This document shows, one piece after another, positions 25,905 to 34,300 of a stretch of 37,248 bases of DNA. The position numbers and the translations under genes are program-made. The notes below the pieces were generated by a model. It did no database searches. It was not told the DNA's origin and was given only the letters and a program-made list of their open reading frames with translations. This DNA comes from Planctomycetota bacterium (GTDB taxonomy: Bacteria > Planctomycetota > UBA1135 > GCA-002748355). Numbering within the stretch: position 1 is the stretch's first letter; every line of letters starts with the position of its first letter. The stretch lies in contig JAJRTL010000466.1 in assembly GCA_024278315.1 (NCBI GenBank), positions 1 through 37,248 of the forward strand, written 5' to 3'.

Positions 25905-26849
25905 CTATTCGGCCCTCTTGAAGAGATCCAGGAACCGGTCCTCATAGCGTTTGAAGACATCGTGACGATCCAGGAGGGCCTTCAACTCGAGTGCCACATT
26001 GCGGTTCTTGGCCGCTCGTCCGAAGAGCTCTTCGATGCGCGCCAGGATGCCAGCATCGAGCTTCTCCTCCTTGAAGAACGAGGAGTCGAGGGACCAGGTA
26101 TCGTCCTGCTCTTCCTCCGCATCGGGGGCGGGCAGGGACTGCTGCAGGTGCTGCAGACGCTCCACCTGGGGAACCAGCTGGGCTTCGATCTCGGCTGCTT
26201 GCTGGTCGAGAGTGCCCAGATCGACATGGATGCCGGTCAGTTTCTCGAAGGCCCGGAGGATGGCGGCAGAAGCCTTGGGGTTGGGGATGGAGCTCGCATA
26301 GTAGGGGAACTCGCCCAGGAGGCAGGCTCCGGACAGTCCGCGCATGGCGGCTGCAGCCAGCAGGACTCCGTTGAGCCCCATGATCTGCCCCTCGCTCAGG
26401 ATGGCCAATCCGGCCTCCTGGATCTCGGACAGGAACTCCTGCCCCGTAGCGGCTGCCAGGACATGCGAAGGCGCAGTCGGGAGGCTCTGCGTGGCCATCG
26501 CCGCGAAAGTGACGACGCGCACGACGCCCTGGTCCTGAGCCATCGTCAGGATGTCTTCACAGAAACCCAGACCACGTTGCGAGGGTTGTGTGTCTGCATC
26601 CAGGATCAGGAGATCGGGCCCATCCTCTGGATTGTGCCATGCGAGCAGACGACTGTGAGGAAGATCGGCGTCCTGGATCAGGCCAGATTGGATCTGGACG
26701 CCTTGCAGATCGAAGTACTCGTCGGGCGCGATCTCGGCCACGATCTCGGCCCCCAGTTGCTCTGCGAGGTAGCGTCCAGCGATCTTGGCGACCCCCCCCA
26801 TGCCAGGCCAGGCAGCCAAGAGCCAAGGTTGATTCAACGAAAACTGCAT
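25905..26849 (-). CDS. PAC2 family protein
   Basis: LLAAWPGMGGVAKIAGRYLAEQLGAEIVAEIAPDEYFD...GLNGVLLAAAAMRGLSGACLLGEFPYYASSIPNPKASAAILRAFEKLTGI typical of PAC2. Confidence 0.85.
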   Translation of the reverse strand: MQFSLNQPWLLAAWPGMGGVAKIAGRYLAEQLGAEIVAEIAPDEYFDLQGVQIQSGLIQDADLPHSRLLAWHNPEDGPDLLILDADTQPSQRGLGFCEDILTMAQDQGVVRVVTFAAMATQSLPTAPSHVLAAATGQEFLSEIQEAGLAILSEGQIMGLNGVLLAAAAMRGLSGACLLGEFPYYASSIPNPKASAAILRAFEKLTGIHVDLGTLDQQAAEIEAQLVPQVERLQHLQQSLPAPDAEEEQDDTWSLDSSFFKEEKLDAGILARIEELFGRAAKNRNVALELKALLDRHDVFKRYEDRFLDLFKRAE

Positions 26850-26975
26850 GCCATCTCTCCATTCCAGGGTGCGAAGCTCGGAACACTCAATATAGGACGG
26901 CCGTTCTGCACTTTCACCTGCACGCGAATCAAGTCCTGCATGCAAGCTCCCCCCAGCCTGTCCGTGGATTCAGGA

Positions 26976-27935
26976 TCACCGACCCGACAGGAGGATCTCG
27001 AGCTCCGCCCCCTCCACAGGATGACGATCCAGCTCGAGCGAGATCTCGCCGCGCTGCAGCGCAAAACTGCGCAGGTCCGGTGCCACGATGTCGAGAACCT
27101 GGATGAAGGCGTAGCTCTCGCGCCCACTCGCGCTTTCGATCTCCCGCACCGCAGACACCTCGCCTTGGGCTAGCCCGATCGCGAGATCCACAGCTGGATG
27201 TCCAAAATCGAGGGGAAGGCGCGGAAGCTCCCCTCCCTTGGCAGCGCTCTCTGCAGTGGATTCCTTGAGGGCCAGGACTCTCAGGTCCGCACCCTGAGCC
27301 ACCTTTCCCCGCGCCTCGATGGCCTTGTCCTTGTCACCGGAGACATAGTACAGAAGCCGGACACTCCCGCGAACGCGCAGGAAATACCGCAGTGTGTAGG
27401 CACGCAAGAGACGCCTCCATGCCTGTCGCTCACTCCGCTTCTTGTACTGCGCAATGTTCAAGCCATGCCGGATCTCGAGCTGCTCCCCCAGACGGTTCTC
27501 GGGAACACCATCCCGCATGAGGATGCGTTTGGTCCGGGCCCAATCCCTCTTGGCTGCCAGACTCACCTCGGACGCAGGCACTTCGACCTGGTACTCGGCA
27601 GCCAACTGCGCGACACGCTCATCCAGAAGCAGGAGCTCGACAATGGCCTGTATCTGAGCCGGGTCCCGTTCCAGCAAGCGATCCACGATATGGTGGCTGC
27701 GCAGCGTGAGATCTCCCACCCTCGCGAGCACACGGTCCTCGGTCGACTCCCTGGGGTCCAACGGCGGGAGTTCATCCGAGACGAGATCCTCGATGTTCAT
27801 GGACGGCCCGAGGTCGGCTTTGGTCATCCTGCCCATGGGGACGGGATCGGCCTCGAACCCGGACTCCACACGACTCCCCTGACAGGACAGGAGGAGAACC
27901 GCCAGGATCGAAACAGGGAGGGGGACGCGCCTCAT
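26976..27935 (-). CDS. Lipoprotein with PPIC/parvulin-like C-terminal region
   Basis: MRRVPLPVSILAVLLLSC signal/lipobox-like start; GADLRVLALKESTAESAAKGGELPRLP...AIGLAQGEVSAVREIESASGRESYAFIQVLDI resembles rotamase domains. Confidence 0.65.
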   Translation of the reverse strand: MRRVPLPVSILAVLLLSCQGSRVESGFEADPVPMGRMTKADLGPSMNIEDLVSDELPPLDPRESTEDRVLARVGDLTLRSHHIVDRLLERDPAQIQAIVELLLLDERVAQLAAEYQVEVPASEVSLAAKRDWARTKRILMRDGVPENRLGEQLEIRHGLNIAQYKKRSERQAWRRLLRAYTLRYFLRVRGSVRLLYYVSGDKDKAIEARGKVAQGADLRVLALKESTAESAAKGGELPRLPLDFGHPAVDLAIGLAQGEVSAVREIESASGRESYAFIQVLDIVAPDLRSFALQRGEISLELDRHPVEGAELEILLSGR

Positions 27936-27969
27936 CCTCTTGCTACCCGAAGACAGCCCAAGGAGGCTG

Positions 27970-29535
27970 TCAATGGTAGCGAAGGAAGCGCTTGAATCGT
28001 TCACCGTGGCATGTGGGGCAGCGATTGCGAACCACCTTTCCGCTGACTGAGTCCTGGACTTCGAGGAAGCCCCGTCCCGAACAAGTGAGGCAAGGATTCA
28101 GGCCCGCGAAGGTCACGGCCATGTCCCCCCCCTTGTCCGCATAGTAGGCCACGAGCCATTGTTTGCGAACAGCTCTTGAAGCCTTCTTCCACCACGCTGC
28201 CGGTGTTTCGAGGCCGGCCTTGCTGGACGTCTCGGGCCCCTTCGAACGTGTCTTGCGGAGGAACTCACGGAGTCTCTTCTCATACTCCTTGTTGCGCTTG
28301 TTCGCTGCGCCTGCCCCTTTCGGCTTCTTGGCTTCCTGCGCCGCCCCCTGCTTGGTGTCCTTCAAGATCGCCCGACTCCCCAGCAGCCAGCTCCCGTTTC
28401 CATACGTGACCTTTCGAGGTTTCCAGACCTTGCGCTCTTCGCGCTCTCTGAAGAACTCCTCCACTTCCTGGACCTCCAGCCCGCGCTTCTTGCCGATGCT
28501 CTCGCGCACGAGCTTGCCGAACTCGCCCTCGGCAAGGCTCTGCGCCTCGTCGAAGGAGATCTTCGTATCGCCGGCAATCTTGTCGGCGATCTTCCACATC
28601 TGGTCGTACCAGTCCAGGGTCACACGCTTGACGAAGTAGGTCTCACGCGCTTCCGCAACCTTCTGCTTGCGACTCTCGTATTCCTGGGCCAAGGGGCTGT
28701 TGGGGAACTCTTTCTCGAAACGCGCACAGAGTTCGTTGGCCTTGGCGAACTGGTTGCGGTTCTTGGCGATCGTGATCTCGGCCAGGAGATCGGCTTGTTC
28801 CTTGTTGGCGATCAGGTCATCGACCCGCTTCAGCATCCCTTCGACCATCTTGGGTTGCGCGCCGCCGCCCAGCTCCTGGGCCTTGGTCAGGTGCAGCTTG
28901 GCCTTCTCCAGGAGGTCGACGCGAATCAGGTGCGCAGCCAGAAGGACATGCTTCTCCGCATCCTCCTCGGGAGCCAACTCTTCGAGCTTGCGCTCATAGA
29001 TCTCGTCCTTGCGCAGGATATCCGTGATGGGAACCTCGACCTCCTTGGGAGCACCCAGCAATCGAGATCGCTCGATCGTGATGCGATTGCCCTTCTTCTG
29101 AAGGACCAAGCGATCCTTGTTGCTCTCCACCATCTCCCCTTCCACCGTCTGCTTGGCGCCGGTCTTGTTGCGAAACTCGGCTCGCAACACACGGATCATC
29201 ACCTCGCTCGCGTCCAGATCGGTCAGCAGGTTGCTCTGAGCCTTGATGCGCTCGGCATCGTCTACCATGAGATCGTCCCAACGCAGGGAGATCTCCCCTC
29301 CATTGTCGAGCCGCCGTACGCGTAGTCCCTCCTCGTCAGCCTCCAGAAGCTCCGCTACCAGGAACTTGCCACTCCTGAGCCGCAAGGTCACACCCTGGAT
29401 CTCCTCACTCGCGATCTTCTTCTCCGTCGAAGTTCCGGCCTCCGCCGACGGATCCTGCGCCTGCAGCGGAGTAGAGAAGCAGAGGGCTCCAGACAGGAGA
29501 CCGGCGAACACGACGATGATGGACTTGAATGACAT
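27970..29535 (-). CDS. Secreted protein with C-terminal DnaJ-type CxxCxGxG zinc motifs
   Basis: MSFKSIIVVFAGLLSGALCFSTPLQAQ signal peptide; helical repeat middle; C-terminus CLTCSGRGF...RCPTCHGERF. Confidence 0.75.
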   Translation of the reverse strand: MSFKSIIVVFAGLLSGALCFSTPLQAQDPSAEAGTSTEKKIASEEIQGVTLRLRSGKFLVAELLEADEEGLRVRRLDNGGEISLRWDDLMVDDAERIKAQSNLLTDLDASEVMIRVLRAEFRNKTGAKQTVEGEMVESNKDRLVLQKKGNRITIERSRLLGAPKEVEVPITDILRKDEIYERKLEELAPEEDAEKHVLLAAHLIRVDLLEKAKLHLTKAQELGGGAQPKMVEGMLKRVDDLIANKEQADLLAEITIAKNRNQFAKANELCARFEKEFPNSPLAQEYESRKQKVAEARETYFVKRVTLDWYDQMWKIADKIAGDTKISFDEAQSLAEGEFGKLVRESIGKKRGLEVQEVEEFFREREERKVWKPRKVTYGNGSWLLGSRAILKDTKQGAAQEAKKPKGAGAANKRNKEYEKRLREFLRKTRSKGPETSSKAGLETPAAWWKKASRAVRKQWLVAYYADKGGDMAVTFAGLNPCLTCSGRGFLEVQDSVSGKVVRNRCPTCHGERFKRFLRYH

Positions 29536-29697
29536 GATCAGTACCTCGAGCAGCGACTCTTGGTCTGGCTCCCGATGGAGGCCAGGAGGACAGGGCTTCC
29601 CCCGTGACAATGGTAATGGTGACAGAGGCGGGGCCTGGGGGAAAGCCGCGGCAGGGATCGAACTCTGCAAGATTTGCGTCATGAGACCTGTGCCACG

Positions 29698-30153
29698 CTA
29701 TTTCCCCTGATACTTCTTGGCTCCCTCGTCGATCGCCATCTGAATGCGACGGGACAAGGGATACTGGCGACTCATGAAGAACCGGTATTCGTCGGTCACT
29801 GCCTCCCCGCGCTCCATCCAACCGACGGTGATCGTGACCAGGACCTGCGGGCCTAGATCGGGATCTCCCTCGAAGGCGAGGGAGTAGGTCAGGAAGGGGT
29901 AGTCCGGATGGCTGGCCCCTTCCACCGCCTGCGGCAAGGGCTCATGCGCAGCACCCAAGCTGCCGTCATGCGCCAACTGGTCCCTCACGGCCAGAGCCAG
30001 GCGGGAAGCATCGCGGATCAGCTCCCCGGACTGCTCCGTGGCGATGCCGGAGGCCAGGACCCCCATCACACCGGTCACGCCGATCGACAAGAGCAGCAGG
30101 GCCGCGAGAATCTCGACGAGGGTGAACCCCCCACTGTGGCGAGGTCTACCCAT
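29698..30153 (-). CDS. Type II secretion/pilus pseudopilin, GspI-like
   Basis: Prepilin signature SGGFTLVEILAALLLLSIGVTGVMGV. Confidence 0.85.
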   Translation of the reverse strand: MGRPRHSGGFTLVEILAALLLLSIGVTGVMGVLASGIATEQSGELIRDASRLALAVRDQLAHDGSLGAAHEPLPQAVEGASHPDYPFLTYSLAFEGDPDLGPQVLVTITVGWMERGEAVTDEYRFFMSRQYPLSRRIQMAIDEGAKKYQGK

Positions 30154-31354
30154 TCCAGTACTCCCTGGCTACGCGCAGCGGCAAGGTCATCTTGACTTCC
30201 AGACCACCCAGCACACGGGAACCCACCCGATGCGCTCGCGCACGTGTATTCCTCACACCGCGGGTCACGCCGATGAGTTGCTGCCCCTGGATCCCCGAGA
30301 ACCGGATCCACTCCTTGCCGATCTTCAGGTAGGGCTGCTCCTCAGGGTCCGGCAGGCGATCCATGAAGCTCAGACGGATGCGATTCGTTTCGCTGTCGAT
30401 GTCGTCTTCGAGAAGCGCGTAGTTGGCGAGATCGGCCGCCTCCGAGACCACGGCCAGAATCCGCACGCCCAAGGGCATGACATCGTCCAAGGGATCGGAC
30501 AGGCTGTCTTCGTCGAGATCCAAGGTGAAGCGAAGCACACTGTGATCGAGTGAAAAGAGTCCCCCGCGAGCACTATCCCAGCAGACCTCGGGTCCGGCTC
30601 CCTTTCGCTTCGAGGTGTAGGACTCCGTGAGCTGGGAACGATAGAGGAACTCGAAGTAGAGCAGGTTCTCGAGAACAGGGGCACCCAGTGATGGTGTCTC
30701 GCTCCCGTCGACCCAGCGGCCCTCGGCCGTCTCGTCGAGGAGCCTCCGGCTGCGATAGAGGGAGAGATAGGGGCTGTCTGCATCGGGATCCGGGACGACG
30801 CGGAGCTCCACCTCGCCGATGTCACTGGGGATCGCCACGGACAGGGCTTCCGCGACTTCCTTGGCCAGGACCTCGGGGAGCATCTGACCTTCTTCCTCGA
30901 GGATCTCCTCGCGCAACCCCTTCTCCAGGAGGGCTCGCCCCTCTGCAGGCGAGAAGCGGACAACCATGCGCACGCGCGGATACCAATCGTACTTTTGCGG
31001 CGCATTGTAGCTGTCGTCGGGATCTGCGACTCGGCCGCCTTGCCCATAGGGCAGGAGATCCGAGACCAATCGACCGGATAGCGGGGCCGTGGCCTGGCGC
31101 ATGGCAATCTGTCGTCCCAAACCGTAACTCACGGTGCGCAGCCCCAGCAAGCGCCCGAAGTCCTCGCTGCCCAGCTCAAGAGCAGCGGACCCGCGAGCCT
31201 GGAGACTGGCGCGTTCTTCGCCCCAGTGCCAGATCTGGAGGCTCTGGGTCAGGATGCGAATGAGGAAGACCGAGAGCAGTGCCAGGATCCCCATGGCCAC
31301 CATCAACTCGACCAAGGTGAAGCCCCGCTCCCTCTGTGACCGCCGATCCATCAC
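30146..31354 (-). CDS. Type II secretion/pilus pseudopilin, GspJ-like
   Basis: Prepilin signature ERGFTLVELMVAMGILALLSVFLIRIL; sits between GspI-like and GspK-like genes. Confidence 0.83.
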   Translation of the reverse strand: MMDRRSQRERGFTLVELMVAMGILALLSVFLIRILTQSLQIWHWGEERASLQARGSAALELGSEDFGRLLGLRTVSYGLGRQIAMRQATAPLSGRLVSDLLPYGQGGRVADPDDSYNAPQKYDWYPRVRMVVRFSPAEGRALLEKGLREEILEEEGQMLPEVLAKEVAEALSVAIPSDIGEVELRVVPDPDADSPYLSLYRSRRLLDETAEGRWVDGSETPSLGAPVLENLLYFEFLYRSQLTESYTSKRKGAGPEVCWDSARGGLFSLDHSVLRFTLDLDEDSLSDPLDDVMPLGVRILAVVSEAADLANYALLEDDIDSETNRIRLSFMDRLPDPEEQPYLKIGKEWIRFSGIQGQQLIGVTRGVRNTRARAHRVGSRVLGGLEVKMTLPLRVAREYWNG

Positions 31355-34300
31355 TTGAGCGTCTCCTGTTCTTCGAGAATCCGTGTCCGGCTCTCGTAGC
31401 TGTAGCCAAAGTTCTTGACGCGGGCAGTCTCCTTCCAGGCTCCGGCACGGAAATCAACGGCATCGAAGGAGCCTGAGCCGTACCTTACCTGGAACCGGAA
31501 GTCCCAGCGCGAGGCCTGGTATCCGACCCAGCGCCCGCGGTGCCCTTGCCCATCACCAGGATCAGTGAACAACCAGAGTCCATTCTTGCCATCGGGCTCG
31601 GCAGAGAAGGGAACCCGCTCATCCGCACGCACGAGACAAACCACATCCAGCAGTGCATCCGGAATCTGTTCCTCCCAGATGAACTTCGTCACGAACAGAT
31701 CCGGTGATTCGATCGATAACTGGAAGCGCCCCAGCTCGGGATCGTCACAGCGCTCCCGATACCGATCCATGTAACGCATCGGCCAGGCGATGATCATGGC
31801 GTCCGCAGAGTGTGCAGCAGGTGTAGTGCCAAAACGTCCACGGAAGATGCCCTGCCCTTGGACCACCGCATCAGGATCTTCGATCCTGGGCATCTGCAAG
31901 AGTTGGTTACCGCTCGTGTAGCTGTAGTGGATCATCTCCTGATCCACGAGAGCTGCCCCCCACGAGAGGGGGAGACGACGAGCATCCTGCACCATGAACA
32001 GGTCTCCATTGGCCGAGGTCTGACTCGTGAGATAGGTCGCCGGCATGGACTCCACGAAGACGCAACGCGCCCCAACGTCATGAGGTCTGGCCATGGTGCC
32101 CAGCATGCCGCGTCCGTTGGCTGCGAGCTCGACCCGACCACTCTGACGATCCACCGTCTTGAAACCCATGAGTTCGCCTTCGCACCAGAGCAAGCCCCCA
32201 CCTCGCAGGTTCCGCTGGCCACCCACAGTGACACTGCGGCCCTTGGGGCCGATCTGGACCGTGATCTGCAGCTGGGAGCGACGTGCCACGTTCAGCTGGA
32301 GCGTCCGCTCGGTATCGCTCACGGGCACCACCAAGCGCCCCACGATGGCCTGATCACTCCCGTTGGAACTCTGGTTGCTTCGGAAACCGTAGTAGCCCTG
32401 GATGTCATCCACCATGCCCTGAAACTTGGCGGGTGTGCGGCTCTGCGCCTCCCCCACCTTCATCCTGTCGGCCAGGAACATCGGCATTTCCCCACTGGGG
32501 AACTTGACGAAGCGGTCGTAGGTCCGCGAATCGTTCCCGAGACGTTGCCCGACCATGGGCAGACTCGTGCCCTGACGGAGTCCCACCAAGGTGCCTTGTG
32601 GGCCTCTCAGGTCCTGCATCCCTTGCGTACCATCGTCGAAGTAGTTGGGCCTCCAGTTGGAGAGCAGGAGTCTCGTCCACTGCACGGTGTTCCATTCTCT
32701 GATACCGCCGCTGCCCGCTGCCCGGGGAATCAAGGCCACACGATCCAATCTACCCAAACGCCCCAGCGTGTAGTCCCGCTCGCGCAAGGCCAGCCGATGC
32801 ACCGGCGTCACAACACTGCCACCCTGCTCATGCGTCGATGTCCCGGTCTCCGGGTCTCCCCGGAACCGGAAGGCCCGTCTTGCCACATAGGACGGGCCAT
32901 CCTCGAGACTGTCGGGATAGCCAATGCCCTTGAGTCCACCCGTGGGTGGATTGCGGAAGGTCCGGGGACCATTGACCCTGAGTGTAAAGCCGCCACCACC
33001 GCTCTGTCGGACCTGCACGGTATTGGATCCCGTAAGTTCATTCAGCAGCCTACTCATGGCAGCCAGACGGACACGCAAGGCATGCCCACCGACAACATGG
33101 TCGTAACGCACCCACTCGGTGAAGTCGTCATTGCCCTTGGGGTAGATCTGCAACCACTCGCTGTATCCCCGATCGGCGGGATCGAAGAGCTTCAATCCGC
33201 TCACATGGATCGAGCAGGGCACGACCCAGAGGAACATCTGCGGGTAGGTGTTGGGATCATCCCCGTTGGCGAGGAGGCCCTTGCTCCACTCGGTCACGAA
33301 CTTGCCGCCCCCGTTGGCAGCGGCATTGGAGCCATTGAACCAGGTCGTCTTGGCCATCCTGCCACGGTCCGGACCCAGCTCGAGGAAGCGCTGCGTGATC
33401 GTGATGCTAGAGCCATCGAAGTTGCTGTATTTGATCAACTCCACACCACCGGAGTACTGGTCCTGTGCCCGGTTGGTGTTCCCCCCCAGTGGGTTGAACC
33501 TCCACCGCACTGACTCCTGGATCAACAGGGCATATCCCTCGCCCTTCTCGAATCCCGGCAGGTCTTTTGCGCTGCCTCCCTTGCCACCCGCGATCGGAGC
33601 CGCCAGGTCCAGCCTGCCCAAGTACTTCTCATCGATGCCCTTGCCTAGAGGAATCGGTCCCACCTGGATGCTGTCCTTGGCCGTCGTTGCCCGGGCCACA
33701 CCCCAGCGGGCGAGGCTTCCCGAGACGAGGCTGCCCTCACCTGGGGTCACGATGGCGTTCTCAGCCACCGGAGTCGAGTAGCCGTAGAGCTCTACGGCAG
33801 CTCCCGTCCGATGCTCCGGCAAGGTGTATTTGAATTGCGATCCAGGAGCGGCACCGCTGTCGCTCTGGACGAACTCCCTCCAGTAGTGACGTCCCATGCG
33901 CCCCCCACGGGAGTTGACCCAGGCCGTGTTGAAACTGTTCCCCGAGATACTCGTGTATTCGATCAGCTCATTGCCTACGCGCAAGACCCCCTGTGGAGGG
34001 AAGCCCTCTGTCGACTCGACCGTGAGTGTGGGATAACGCTGCTTCTCGACCGTGTCCGGATTCACCTGGGCGGTCAGATCCACCTCGGGAAGCGCAGCAG
34101 CCAACCAGGTCAAGCAATAGGGCTTGCCCCTGGGAATGTTGTCGATGGCCGTGAAGGCCATGCCCGGCCGATGCCCCTGATACTCGACCTTGGCGTGGAA
34201 CCACTTGTCGGCTGCGATGTTGGTATCGGTCAGCAAGGTTTCCCACTTGATGCAGGTCTCGCGCGGCTGCGTCTCGTTGGGCGCAGGATCCTGCCCCGCC

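Noticed and set aside
31810-33513. 567-aa + strand ORF
   Set aside because: Antisense to the giant GspK-like gene; no motifs.
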